Shown here one piece after another: positions 36,536 through 45,015 of a DNA stretch of 64,000 nt. Under the pieces are notes generated by a model. It did not search any database. It was not told the origin of the DNA and saw nothing but the letters and a program-made list of their open reading frames with translations. The position numbers were made by a program, and so were the translations under genes. Every line of letters begins with the position of its first letter. The stretch's first letter is position 1. The stretch is taken from NCBI RefSeq assembly GCF_017877135.1, contig NZ_JAGIPH010000001.1:1302001-1366000 (forward strand). Direction: 5' to 3'. Source of the stretch: Neorhizobium galegae (GTDB taxonomy: Bacteria > Pseudomonadota > Alphaproteobacteria > Rhizobiales > Rhizobiaceae).

Positions 36536-37213
36536 TCAGATCTTGAGGATGGGCTGGATCATGCGCACGATCCAGCTGCTGAACTTGAGCGGCGCTTCGG
36601 TGACGGCAAGACAGATGCAATCCTCGCCTTCCGTTGCCGTCGGCGTGTGCAGGAGGCTGCCATCGGCCTCTTCCAGGTCACCGCGGGCAAACAGATCCTC
36701 GCCATCGCGGAAACTGCCGGCGAGGACCAGCGTCAGTTCACGCCCCTCGTGGGTATGTTCCGGCACCGGCTTTCCGGCGGGAATCTTCAGGAGACGCACC
36801 TGCGTTGCCGGATCGGACGTCGGGATGCGGATCTGATAGGCGCCGCGCCCGAGCGCCTGCCATTTCAGCGTCTCGACATCGCCGCCGAGATAGGAGCGCA
36901 GCGGCTCCGGAATGACGCCGGCAGACGTCCGGGCATGCGTGGAAGGCTTGGGCGCCGCCGCCGCCGGTTCCCGCGCCGTATCTGGGCCGGAAATGCGCGC
37001 CATCATGGCATCCCAGTCCGAGGTGGTGACAGGGCGCTCGCTCACGACCTTGTCGAAAAGCGCGCCGGCGGCGCCCTCCATGGCCGCAAGCGTGCGCCGA
37101 CAGGAGGGGCAGAGCGCCAGATGGGTTGCAACGGCAAGGCTCCAGCCCTCCGACAGATTGCCGGATGCGTAATCGAGGAGCAGCGCATCGCTGATATGAT
37201 GGTTGACGCTCAT
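36536..37213 (-). CDS. chrR: ChrR-family zinc anti-sigma factor
   Basis: 225 residues. The N-terminal zinc-binding anti-sigma domain has the HX3CX2C motif HLALCPSC near residue 32-39. The C-terminal cupin domain carries PEHTHEGRELTLVLAG, a metal-binding cupin motif that in Rhodobacter ChrR is needed to sense singlet oxygen. It holds RpoE inactive until the signal arrives. The start overlaps the rpoE stop by 4 bases, the usual coupled arrangement. Confidence 0.93.
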   Translation of the reverse strand: MSVNHHISDALLLDYASGNLSEGWSLAVATHLALCPSCRRTLAAMEGAAGALFDKVVSERPVTTSDWDAMMARISGPDTAREPAAAAPKPSTHARTSAGVIPEPLRSYLGGDVETLKWQALGRGAYQIRIPTSDPATQVRLLKIPAGKPVPEHTHEGRELTLVLAGSFRDGEDLFARGDLEEADGSLLHTPTATEGEDCICLAVTEAPLKFSSWIVRMIQPILKI

Positions 37214-37791
37214 CGCCGGCCCTCCAGCGTGGTGCGCAGTTTTTCAAACGCAAGTCGAATGCGCGATTTCACGGTACCCAATGGAATTCCCATGTCTTCT
37301 GCTATGGTGGAATGCGACGCTTCATCGAAGAAGGCGCGCTTGAGCACATCGAGCTGTTCCGGCGGCAGGCTTTCCATTGCCTTGCGCAACAGTTCGGCGT
37401 CCTGGCGTCCTTCCAGTTCGACATCGGCGAGCGGACCGTTGTCGGCGACGAACACCGGATCGTTTTCATCAAAGGCCGGCCGCTTGCGCCGGAAGGCATC
37501 GATGCGCTGGTTGCGCGCAATCGTAAAGATCCAGGCCGAAACATTGCCGCGGTCCGGATCGAACTGGGTGGCCTTGTTCCAGACGGCGGCCATGGTTTCC
37601 TGCATCAGCTCTTCCGCAAGCTGCGCATCCCTTGTCTTCATCGCCATGAAGGAGCGCACGCGCGGCCCGTAATAACGGAAGATCGTCTCGAACGCTGCGA
37701 CGCTGCGCTCGGTTCCGACCCGCCCCAGCAGGTCGCAAAGCTGTGCCGGCGAAAGATCCGGTTCGGGTAGGTTCCTGTCAGTCCGCTTCAT
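37210..37791 (-). CDS. rpoE: ECF sigma factor, RpoE of the RpoE-ChrR pair
   Basis: 193 residues from the ATG at 37791. Region 2 (FETIFRYYGPRVRSFMAMKT, then ELMQETMAAVWNKATQFD and SAWIFTIARNQRIDAFRRKR) and region 4 (ESLPPEQLDVLKRAFFDEASHSTIAEDMGIPLGTVKSRIR) are complete. The partner is a ChrR-type anti-sigma factor, which identifies the ECF11-like group responding to singlet oxygen/organic peroxides. The longer open frame upstream crosses the promoter and lacks sigma features. The Shine-Dalgarno is weak. Confidence 0.93.
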   Translation of the reverse strand: MKRTDRNLPEPDLSPAQLCDLLGRVGTERSVAAFETIFRYYGPRVRSFMAMKTRDAQLAEELMQETMAAVWNKATQFDPDRGNVSAWIFTIARNQRIDAFRRKRPAFDENDPVFVADNGPLADVELEGRQDAELLRKAMESLPPEQLDVLKRAFFDEASHSTIAEDMGIPLGTVKSRIRLAFEKLRTTLEGRR

Positions 37792-37890
37792 CTTAAGGCC
37801 ATGCTGAACGCGCGAAAGCGGGAAGACCCCCGCCTTTTTTTCGTTGTGACACGTCCTTGAGGATATTGAAATACTGGCGCTCATGGCAGC

Positions 37891-37919
37891 TCTTACGCCC
37901 GCCCCTGCAGGCCGGATCA
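37891..37919 (-). promoter_or_regulatory. Candidate RpoE-dependent autoregulatory promoter
   Basis: Minus strand carries TGATCC (37919-37914), an 18-base spacer and TAAGA (37895-37891). This corresponds to the TGATC-N18-TA type promoter described for the Rhodobacter RpoE-ChrR regulon. It points at rpoE, about 100 bases upstream of the start. Confidence 0.65.
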
Positions 37920-38001
37920 CCGGCAAAAAGAAATTTTGCGGGAAACCATTTGCGCCGAGCCTCCGTAGAAGGAAAACATAAATGAACAAAGCAGACGGGG
38001 T

Positions 38002-39348
38002 ATGGTTGCTGTGAAAAGAGAACATCGTCGCATTGCCGTGATCGGCTCCGGCATCAGCGGTCTTTCAGCCGCCTGGCTGGCATGCAGGACCAATGACGTG
38101 GTGCTCTATGAGGCCGCAGACCGGCTCGGCGGTCATTCCAACACCGTGATGGTTCACACGGCCGACGCCGACATTCCCGTCGATACAGGCTTCATTGTCT
38201 TCAACGACAAGAATTATCCCAATCTCGTTGCACTGTTTGACCATCTGGGCGTTGCCACCCAAGCCTCCGACATGTCCTTTGCCGCCTCCATCGAGGATGG
38301 CGCCTTTGAATATTCCGGCACTGGCCTGAGGGGTCTTCTCGGCCAGCGCCGCAATGCCGCCCGCCCCCGCTTCTGGCGCATGCTGTCGGATGTGCTGCGC
38401 TTCTACCGCGAGGCGGAAGGCCTGATGGGGCGCGCCGACCTGCAGGCTCTGACGCTGGGCAACTATCTCGACCGCGAGGGCTATTCGAAAGCCTTCATCG
38501 ACGATCACCTGCTGCCGATGGGTGCGGCCATCTGGTCGATGACGACGACGGACATGCGCGCCTATCCCTTGCAGGCCTTCATCCGCTTCTTCGTCCATCA
38601 CGGCCTCATTCTTCTGTCGGGCCGGCCGCGCTGGCGCACCGTGACCGGCGGCAGCCGCGCCTATGTGAAACGCATCGCCGAAGATTTCAAAGGCGAGATC
38701 CGCCTCAATTGCGGCGTGGCGCGGATCGACCGGCTGGCATCCGGCGGCGTGACCGTGGCCGATGTGAAAGGCGGAACCGATCGCTTCGACGACGTGATCA
38801 TCGCCACCCACGCCAATGACGCACTCCAAATGCTGGGCGATGCCGACGCAATGGAGACGCGCATCCTCGGCGGCTTCCGCTATACCGACAATGTCGCCGT
38901 GCTGCATTCGGATGCACGCCTGATGCCGAAGCGGAAAGCCGTCTGGTCGAGCTGGAACTATATCGGCGGCAAACGCGAAAACGACAGCGCGCCGCTGTGC
39001 GTCACCTACTGGATGAACCGCCTGCAGAGCCTGCCGGAGCATCATCCGCTGTTCGTGACGCTGAATGCCTGCCGGGAGATCCGGCAGGAGGCGGTGATCG
39101 GCACCTATCATTACACGCACCCGCTGTTTGATCTCTCCTCCATGGCCGCCCAACGCGAGGTCTGGGCGCTGCAGGGGCGGCGCAACACCTTCTTCTGCGG
39201 CGCCCATTTCGGCAGCGGCTTTCACGAAGACGGGTTGCAGGCGGGCCTTGCGGCGGCCGAGGCCGCAACCGGCCTCAAGCGCCCCTGGCAGGTGCCCGAC
39301 GAATCCGGCCGCATCCATGCAGAGCCTCTGCTGGCGGCCGCCGAATGA
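38002..39348 (+). CDS. FAD-dependent amine-oxidase-like oxidoreductase
   Basis: 448 residues. The N-terminal Rossmann motif VIGSGISGLSAAW is followed by YEAADRLGGHSNT, typical of the flavin amine oxidase/protoporphyrinogen oxidase superfamily. The C-terminal FAD segment is GAHFGSGFHEDGLQAGLAAAE. It is first in a three-gene operon with DUF1365 and a Cfa-type methyltransferase, overlapping DUF1365 by 4 bases and diverging from rpoE. Homologues at the rpoE-chrR locus of Rhodobacter sphaeroides have been implicated in fatty acid (furan fatty acid) modification. A lipid substrate is inferred from that context. Confidence 0.88.
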   Translation: MVAVKREHRRIAVIGSGISGLSAAWLACRTNDVVLYEAADRLGGHSNTVMVHTADADIPVDTGFIVFNDKNYPNLVALFDHLGVATQASDMSFAASIEDGAFEYSGTGLRGLLGQRRNAARPRFWRMLSDVLRFYREAEGLMGRADLQALTLGNYLDREGYSKAFIDDHLLPMGAAIWSMTTTDMRAYPLQAFIRFFVHHGLILLSGRPRWRTVTGGSRAYVKRIAEDFKGEIRLNCGVARIDRLASGGVTVADVKGGTDRFDDVIIATHANDALQMLGDADAMETRILGGFRYTDNVAVLHSDARLMPKRKAVWSSWNYIGGKRENDSAPLCVTYWMNRLQSLPEHHPLFVTLNACREIRQEAVIGTYHYTHPLFDLSSMAAQREVWALQGRRNTFFCGAHFGSGFHEDGLQAGLAAAEAATGLKRPWQVPDESGRIHAEPLLAAAE

Positions 39349-40145
39349 CGGGCGGATCGGCCCTCTATCTCGGCACGGTGGTGCATTCACGTCATCGCCC
39401 GAAAAAGCATGCGCTGACTTACCGCGTGTTTTCCCTGCTGGTCGATCTCGACGAGCTGGAAAGCCTTGATCGGCGCCTGAAACTGTTCGGCTACAATCGC
39501 GCCGCCGTCTACAGCTTCCACGACCGGGACCATGGCACGGGCGAGACGGGCGGCCTTCGCCGCTGGGTGGAAAGCCACCTTTCGGATGCCGGCATCCCGC
39601 ACGATAATATCCGCATCCGGGTTCTCTGCTATCCGCGCCTGTTCGGCTATGTCTTCAACCCGCTGACCCTCTATTTCTGCAGCGATGCTCAAGGAAATCT
39701 GCTGGCCTTGCTCTATGAGGTCTGCAATACATTTCATGAACGGCATACATATATCATACCCGCGAAGGCAGACGGTCCGGGGCCGGTGCGCCACAGCTGC
39801 GCCAAGGCCATGTATGTCTCGCCTTTCGTTCCCATGGACTGCCAGTACGACTTCGACATCACCCCGCCGGGCGAGCGCGTGAAAATCGCGATCAACGAGC
39901 GGGATGCCGAAGGCGATCTTCTGTTTGCAAGCTTTGCCGGGCGCCGGCAGGCGCTGAGCGATAGAAGCCTTGCCCGTGCGCTGTTTTCATACCCGCTGAT
40001 GACCATGAAGGTGATGGCGGGCATCCACATCGAGGCCTTGCGCCTGTGGCTGAAGGGGGTGCCGCTGTATCGCCACCGCCCGGCGGCAAACCGCATCGCA
40101 AGTTCCGTGGAAGTGGGTGAGTTACGTGGAGGACCTGACCGATGA
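39345..40145 (+). CDS. DUF1365 protein
   Basis: 266 residues, soluble or peripheral. Recognisable DUF1365 patterns: LYLGTVVHSRHRPKKHALTY, IRVLCYPRLFGYVFNPLTLYFC, EVCNTFHERHTYI, AKAMYVSPFVPMD and a C-terminal helical amphipathic segment. It overlaps both flanking genes by 4 bases, so all three products are probably made in equal amounts and act together. No catalytic residues are known to me; conserved His and Cys residues (HSRHRPKKH, RIRVLCYPR) are candidates. Confidence 0.88.
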   Translation: MTGGSALYLGTVVHSRHRPKKHALTYRVFSLLVDLDELESLDRRLKLFGYNRAAVYSFHDRDHGTGETGGLRRWVESHLSDAGIPHDNIRIRVLCYPRLFGYVFNPLTLYFCSDAQGNLLALLYEVCNTFHERHTYIIPAKADGPGPVRHSCAKAMYVSPFVPMDCQYDFDITPPGERVKIAINERDAEGDLLFASFAGRRQALSDRSLARALFSYPLMTMKVMAGIHIEALRLWLKGVPLYRHRPAANRIASSVEVGELRGGPDR

Positions 40146-41365
40146 CGCATGCCGGAGAACGGGACAACAATCTTCTGGCCGATCCCGCGCCGCTGTGGGA
40201 ACGCCTTCTCTGCCGCATGCTGAAGGGCACGCGCCACGGACGCCTGACGGTGATCTTTCCCGGCGAGCGTGAATATCATTTCGGCGAGGACCCGTCCGGC
40301 CCTTGTGCGACCATCCGCATTCACCGGTCGCGCATCCTGCGCCGGGTGACGGCCGGTGGCGGGCTGGGCTTTGCACGCTCCTACATGGATGGCGACTGGG
40401 AGACGCCGGACCTTGGGCAGGTGCTGGATCTCGCCATGGCCAACGAACACGGTTGGGCAAAGCTTGCCCGTCCGATGGCGCTGATCGCCCGGGTGGCGCA
40501 TCTTCGCCATCGCCTGCGGCGCAATTCCCGCGCCGGCAGCCGGCGCAACATCGCCTTCCACTACGATCTCGGCAACACCTTCTACAAGACCTGGCTCGAC
40601 CGCTCGATGACCTATTCCTCGGCCATCTACGCGCGCCCGGATATGACCCTCGAAGCGGCCCAGCGGGAAAAATACGCCCGCATCATCCGCGAACTGGGCA
40701 TTACCCACACCGACCATGTGCTTGAAATCGGCTGCGGCTGGGGCGGCTTCATGGAACAGGCGATCCGCGAGACGGGCTGCCGCGTGACCGGGCTGACGCT
40801 GTCGCGCGAGCAGGCGGCCTATGCGACCGACCGGCTCGCACAGGCGGGGCTTGCCCAGAACGGCGAGATCCGCCTTCAGGACTATCGCGACTGCACGGGC
40901 CGGTTTTCCAAGATCGTCTCCATCGAAATGTTCGAGGCCGTCGGCGAGGAGCATTGGCCGATCTATTTCGACCAGGTGCGCGATCTCCTCGTGCCCGGCG
41001 GGCAGGCGATGATCCAGGTGATCACCATCGACGAAAGCCGCTTCGAACATTATCGCCGCCACGCGGATTTCATCCAGACCTATATCTTTCCGGGCGGCAT
41101 GCTGCCGACCCTGTCGGGCTTCGGCGCCATTGCGGAAAAGGCAAGGCTGAAGGTGGAGGATTGCTTCCGCTTCGGGCGCGATTACGAGCGCACGCTGCTG
41201 TCGTGGGATCGCACCTTCAGCGCGCACTGGCCAAAGATTGCGCCGCTCGGCTTTGACGAGCGCTTCTTCCGCACCTGGCATTATTATCTGCACTATTGCG
41301 CCACGGGGTTTCGCAAGGGCCGCATCGACGTCGCGCAGTTCCGGCTGCTGAACCCGGCAGGCTGA
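40142..41365 (+). CDS. Cyclopropane-fatty-acid synthase family SAM methyltransferase
   Basis: 407 residues, the family's normal size. The SAM-binding motif VLEIGCGWGGFMEQA is near residue 195, followed by GLTLSREQAAYA, and by SIEMFEAVGEEHWP, which contains the conserved Glu of the bicarbonate/active site. The N-terminal lipid-binding helix region and NIAFHYDLGNTFYKTWLD are present. It methylates unsaturated phospholipid acyl chains. Coupling to the FAD oxidase and DUF1365 and proximity to rpoE-chrR suggest an inducible membrane modification against singlet oxygen rather than the housekeeping Cfa. Confidence 0.9.
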   Translation: MTHAGERDNNLLADPAPLWERLLCRMLKGTRHGRLTVIFPGEREYHFGEDPSGPCATIRIHRSRILRRVTAGGGLGFARSYMDGDWETPDLGQVLDLAMANEHGWAKLARPMALIARVAHLRHRLRRNSRAGSRRNIAFHYDLGNTFYKTWLDRSMTYSSAIYARPDMTLEAAQREKYARIIRELGITHTDHVLEIGCGWGGFMEQAIRETGCRVTGLTLSREQAAYATDRLAQAGLAQNGEIRLQDYRDCTGRFSKIVSIEMFEAVGEEHWPIYFDQVRDLLVPGGQAMIQVITIDESRFEHYRRHADFIQTYIFPGGMLPTLSGFGAIAEKARLKVEDCFRFGRDYERTLLSWDRTFSAHWPKIAPLGFDERFFRTWHYYLHYCATGFRKGRIDVAQFRLLNPAG

Positions 41366-41385
41366 CGGCTTTTAGCTCGGAAAGG

Positions 41386-41418
41386 CTCGGGGAGCGCGCA
41401 TGTGACCGCCTCCCCGAA
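41386..41418. terminator. Possible hairpin between convergent cfa-like and SDR genes
   Basis: TCGGGGA (41387-41393) pairs with TCCCCGA (41411-41417) around a 17-base loop in the 67-base convergent gap. No clear T-run on either strand. Confidence 0.35.
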
Positions 41419-41432
41419 CCTCTTAAACCCGG

Positions 41433-42212
41433 CTATTTGCGCAGCATCTTCCTCGTGAGGCGAAACAGAAGCGACTTCGGCAGCGCCGCCAGAAGCTTGA
41501 TCGACACCGCCATCTTCCAGGGAAAGATGATCTCGTAGCGCCCCGTCTTCAGCCCGTCGACGATCGCATCGGCCGCCTTTTCCGACGAGATGAGGAAGGG
41601 CATCGGAAAATCGTTCTTCTGCGTGAGCGGTGTGTCGACAAAGCCCGGATTGATGATCCGAAGCCGCACCCCTTCCCGCTCCAGTTCCGGATAGAGCGCC
41701 TGGCAGAGATTGTTGAGTGCTGCCTTGCTGGCCCCGTAAAAGCCGCCGCCCGGCAGGCCGACGAGACCCGCGACCGAGGCAACGACGGCAATCTCGCCCT
41801 GATGGCGCGCAATCATATCGGGAATGACCGCCTCCAGCGTATGCCCCGTTCCGATGACATTGAGGTTGAAGGTGTCGGCAAGATCCCGGCTGTCGAAGGC
41901 GCGCACGCTGTCGCGCCTGTAGGTGCCGGCGCAAAACAGCGCCAGATCGATCGGGCCATGGCTCTGGCGCACCGCATCGGCGGTGGCAAGGGCTGCGGCG
42001 CGATCGGTCACATCCAGCGGAAAGGCAAAGATCCGCTGAGGATCCTGCGCGGCAAGAGCCGAAAGCTTGTCGGCACTTCGCGCGCTGACGATGACCCGCC
42101 AGCCATCGCGGGCAAGCCTCAGCGCCACGGCGCGCCCGATGCCGGAACTTGCGCCGGTGACCCAGGCAAGCTTGCCGCTCTGCGCCGGGCTTGATGTCTC
42201 TTTGCTGTCCAT
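41433..42212 (-). CDS. Short-chain dehydrogenase/reductase
   Basis: 259 residues of classical SDR layout: NAD(P)-binding TGASSGIG near residue 20, catalytic Ser in VASVAGLVG and YGASK with the Tyr-Lys pair, then NPGFVDTPLT. The C-terminus is basic and hydrophobic (FPWKMAVSIKLLAALPKSLLFRLTRKML), suggesting membrane association and a lipid substrate. An SDR also lies at the Rhodobacter rpoE-chrR lipid locus, which supports assigning it to the same response. Substrate unknown. Confidence 0.87.
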   Translation of the reverse strand: MDSKETSSPAQSGKLAWVTGASSGIGRAVALRLARDGWRVIVSARSADKLSALAAQDPQRIFAFPLDVTDRAAALATADAVRQSHGPIDLALFCAGTYRRDSVRAFDSRDLADTFNLNVIGTGHTLEAVIPDMIARHQGEIAVVASVAGLVGLPGGGFYGASKAALNNLCQALYPELEREGVRLRIINPGFVDTPLTQKNDFPMPFLISSEKAADAIVDGLKTGRYEIIFPWKMAVSIKLLAALPKSLLFRLTRKMLRK

Positions 42213-42357
42213 GACTGCCTCCGTTTATCTCTCACTACGGATGGCGGCGCGTTTGGTTCTGTCGCGGATGCGAACGCTCGCCCCTTGCCGGGCCGGCCGT
42301 GTCATGGCACATCCTTTTGCGCAAAAAGACCGCCGCTCCGCAGAAAGAGATACTGTC

Positions 42358-43305
42358 ATGCCCCAGAAGATCATTATCGATACCGACCCCGGCCAGGACG
42401 ACGCGCTGGCCATTCTTCTGGCGCTGGCAAGCCCTGAACTGGAGGTTCTGGGGATCACGGCTGCGGCCGGCAACGTGCCGGTGGCGCTCACCTCGAAAAA
42501 CATCCGCAAGGTTTGCGAGCTCGCCGGCCGCCGCGACATCCGCGTCTTCGCCGGCTGCGAAGGCCCGATGCAGGGCAGCCTGTTCACCGCCGAATATGTG
42601 CATGGCGCAACCGGCATGGATGGCGCCGACCTTCCCGAACCGACCATGCCGCTTCAAGCCCAGCATGGCGTCGATTTCCTTATCGAGACGCTGATGGCGC
42701 ACGAGCCGGGCACGGTGACCATCTGCACGCTTGGACCGATGACCAACCTTGCCACTGCGCTGTCCCGCGAACCCGCCCTTGCCGCACGCATCAAAAGCGT
42801 CGTGCTGATGGGCGGCGGCCTGTTCGAAGGCGGCAATGTGACGCCGGCCGCCGAGTTCAACATCTTCGTGGATCCCGAAGCTGCCCGCATCGTGCTGTCG
42901 TGCGGCGCGCCGATCGTGATGATGCCGCTCGACGTCACCCACCAGGTGCTGACCACGGCCAAGCGCGTCGCCGCCATCAAGGCGCTCGGCACGCCGCTTG
43001 CCGACGCCGTCACCGGCTGGCTTGAATTCTTCGAGCGCTTCGACGAGGCGAAATACGGCACCGATGGCGGCCCGCTGCACGATCCGAACGTGATTGCCTA
43101 CCTCCTGAAGCCCGAACTTTACTCAGGGCGCCTCTGCAATGTGGAGATCGAGACCACGTCGGAACTGACCAAGGGCATGACGGTTGCCGACTGGTGGGGC
43201 GTCACGCAGCGCCCGAAGAACGCGTTCTTCGTCCGCGACGTGGATGCCGACGGGTTTTACACCCTGCTGACCGAGCGCCTGGCCCGGCTGCCGGCGAAGC
43301 CTTGA
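42358..43305 (+). CDS. Inosine/uridine-preferring nucleoside hydrolase
   Basis: 315 residues from the ATG at 42358 (MPQKIIIDTDPGQDDA). The calcium-binding signature DTDPGQDDALAILLAL is at the N-terminus, with GNVPV, MGGGLFEGGNVTPAAEFNIFVDPEAA and the C-terminal His-Asp of HDPNVIAYLL. It cleaves ribonucleosides irreversibly to base and ribose, complementing the phosphorolytic enzymes elsewhere in the window. The open frame extends far upstream but overlaps the SDR promoter area without coding features. Confidence 0.93.
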   Translation: MPQKIIIDTDPGQDDALAILLALASPELEVLGITAAAGNVPVALTSKNIRKVCELAGRRDIRVFAGCEGPMQGSLFTAEYVHGATGMDGADLPEPTMPLQAQHGVDFLIETLMAHEPGTVTICTLGPMTNLATALSREPALAARIKSVVLMGGGLFEGGNVTPAAEFNIFVDPEAARIVLSCGAPIVMMPLDVTHQVLTTAKRVAAIKALGTPLADAVTGWLEFFERFDEAKYGTDGGPLHDPNVIAYLLKPELYSGRLCNVEIETTSELTKGMTVADWWGVTQRPKNAFFVRDVDADGFYTLLTERLARLPAKP

Positions 43306-43323
43306 GACCTAGGGTCTAAGACA

Positions 43324-43719
43324 TCAGGCAACGAGGGCGTAGGGCGCAATCAGACTGTCGGCCGGAATATGCCAAGCCTGGCGAATGCGGTTGATCATGT
43401 CGAGCGTCAGCGCCCTCTTGCGCCGGAGCACTTCGGATGCGCGCGGACGAGAGCCGAGAACCTCAGCCAGATCGGCCTGGCTGCGTCCGGTCGTCTGCAT
43501 ATAGAAGGTAAGGAGATCGATGGGATCGGCTGCGGGCAGATCCACAGTCCGGTTCTCGTAAGCCTCGATCAGGTCTGAAAGAATATCGAACCGATCTGCC
43601 TCAGGTGAATTCGCCTGAGGTGGATGATCGAAATAGGGCTCAACTTCGGCAAGCGCCCATTCAAGATCGTCCGGGGTTCTGATCGGCCTCACATCCTTCA
43701 TGAGCCTCACATCCTTCAT
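43324..43719 (-). CDS. higA: HigA-like antitoxin (XRE HTH)
   Basis: 131 residues. C-terminal helix-turn-helix with SQADLAEVLGSRPRASEVLRRKRALTLDMINRI, which matches the HigA/XRE antitoxin family. The N-terminal region should bind the toxin. The ATG at 43719 overlaps the higB stop (ATGA). An 18-base tandem duplication gives a second ATG at 43701 with the same following codons (MKDVR twice). It should repress its own operon through the palindrome upstream of higB. Confidence 0.88.
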   Translation of the reverse strand: MKDVRLMKDVRPIRTPDDLEWALAEVEPYFDHPPQANSPEADRFDILSDLIEAYENRTVDLPAADPIDLLTFYMQTTGRSQADLAEVLGSRPRASEVLRRKRALTLDMINRIRQAWHIPADSLIAPYALVA

Positions 43720-44015
43720 GAGATTGTCTCCGCGTTGATCCTGTCATAATCCGCATGGCTGCCGACGAATTTGATCAGCACGCGCTGATACGGATAGGCC
43801 ACATGCACGACAAGCCGGTACTTGTTGCCGGCGATATCGAAGATGATGCGGTTATCGCCGACAAAATCCACCGCCGCGCCAAACATGGCTTTCACGTCCG
43901 ACGGTGTTTCCCAGCGGGCCGCGTTGACCAGGCGATACCATTCGGCCAGAGGCTTTCGCGCCTGGGGATGCGTCTCCCAAAAATCTCTCAGCCGGGATTT
44001 CGCGATGATCTGCAT
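43716..44015 (-). CDS. higB: HigB-family mRNA interferase toxin
   Basis: 99 residues from the ATG at 44015 (MQIIAKSRLRDFWE); the frame can also be opened at an upstream TTG inside the operator, which I do not favour. Family patterns: FWETHPQARKPLAEWYRLV, FDIAGNKYRLVVHVAYPYQRVLIKFVGSHADYD, the RelE/HigB fold with the basic and His-rich C-terminal active site. The toxin gene precedes the antitoxin, the order typical of higBA. No clear Shine-Dalgarno, which would keep toxin synthesis low. Confidence 0.88.
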   Translation of the reverse strand: MQIIAKSRLRDFWETHPQARKPLAEWYRLVNAARWETPSDVKAMFGAAVDFVGDNRIIFDIAGNKYRLVVHVAYPYQRVLIKFVGSHADYDRINAETIS

Positions 44016-44026
44016 AACAGACACTA

Positions 44027-44041
44027 TTCCCAAAATGGGAA
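44027..44041. promoter_or_regulatory. Palindromic operator candidate for higBA
   Basis: TTCCCA-AAA-TGGGAA, perfect 6-base arms with a 3-base centre, 12-26 bases upstream of the higB start. Position and symmetry suit HigA autorepression. Confidence 0.6.
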
Positions 44042-44074
44042 CAATTCAAGAGGAAGCGGCAGCGCCGCTTCCTC
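44040..44074 (-). terminator. Terminator after psuK-psuG
   Basis: An 11-base perfect stem (44064-44074 with 44050-44060) and 3-base loop, followed on the minus strand by TTGAATTGTT. It lies 11 bases after the psuG stop and insulates the psu operon from higBA. Confidence 0.85.
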
Positions 44075-44084
44075 CCATGTCTGA

Positions 44085-45011
44085 TTAATGGCTCTTCTTC
44101 AGCGCCGCATAGGCAACGGCCATACGGGCGGCGAGCGCTGCGTTGTTTTTGACCAGTGCGATATTGGCCTTCAGGCTTTCGCCGTTGGAAAGCTCGTTGA
44201 TACGGCCGAGCAGGAAGGGCGTCAGTTCCTTGCGGCCGATGCCACGCTCTTCGGCCTCGCGCACGGCGTCGGCAATCGTGCCGTCGATGAAATCGGGCGA
44301 CAGGGCTGCCGTTTCCGGGATCGGGTTGGCGATCAGAAGGCCGGTGCCGGTGCCCAGGCGGTGGTGCAGGTGCATGGCCTTGGCAATCTCTTCGGCCGTA
44401 TCGAGGCGGTGGTCGGCCTTGTAGCCGCTTTCGCGGGTGAAGAAGGCCGGAAACGCATCCGTGCCATAGGCAATGACAGGTACGCGCTGGGTTTCCAGAT
44501 ATTCGAGCGTCTTGGCGATATCGAGAATGGATTTTACGCCAGCGCAGACGACGGCGGTCTTGGTACGGCCAAGTTCGGTGAGGTCGGCGGAAATGTCAAA
44601 AGTCTGCTCGGCGCCGCGATGCACGCCGCCAACGCCACCGGTGGCAAAGATATCGATGCCGGCGAGATCGGCAAGCAGCATGGTGGCCGAGACCGTGGTG
44701 CCGGCCGAGGCCTTGCGCACCATGGCAACGGCCAGATCGCGCCCGGAGGCTTTCACCACGCCTTGCGCCTTCGCCAGCGATTCCAGTTCGGCATGCTCGA
44801 GGCCTGCCCGCAACTCGCCATCGATGACGGCGATGGTGGCGGGCACCGCGCCGTTTTCACGCACCACGGCTTCCACGGCAAGCGCGGTCTCAAGATTGGC
44901 GGGATAGGGCATGCCATGGGTGATGATGGTGGATTCGAGCGCCACGACCGGGCCACCGGCGCGGACGGCTTCGGCAACCTCGCGGCTGAGTTTCGGCTGA
45001 AGAAGGGTCAT
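44085..45011 (-). CDS. psuG: Pseudouridine-5'-phosphate glycosidase
   Basis: Reversibly splits pseudouridine 5'-phosphate into uracil and ribose 5-phosphate, the second step of pseudouridine catabolism. 308 residues from the ATG at 45011 with AAAGGA upstream. Motifs: VALESTIITHGMPYP, VKASGRDLAVA, the catalytic lysine region, GGVGGVHRGAEQTFDISADL, and FFTRESGYKADHRLD. Immediately downstream of psuK (4-base gap). Confidence 0.95.
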   Translation of the reverse strand: MTLLQPKLSREVAEAVRAGGPVVALESTIITHGMPYPANLETALAVEAVVRENGAVPATIAVIDGELRAGLEHAELESLAKAQGVVKASGRDLAVAMVRKASAGTTVSATMLLADLAGIDIFATGGVGGVHRGAEQTFDISADLTELGRTKTAVVCAGVKSILDIAKTLEYLETQRVPVIAYGTDAFPAFFTRESGYKADHRLDTAEEIAKAMHLHHRLGTGTGLLIANPIPETAALSPDFIDGTIADAVREAEERGIGRKELTPFLLGRINELSNGESLKANIALVKNNAALAARMAVAYAALKKSH

Positions 45012-45015
45012 GAGA

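Noticed and set aside
39734-41293. 519-codon minus-strand open frame opposite DUF1365/cfa
   Set aside because: Would overlap two coupled real genes and has no domain features.
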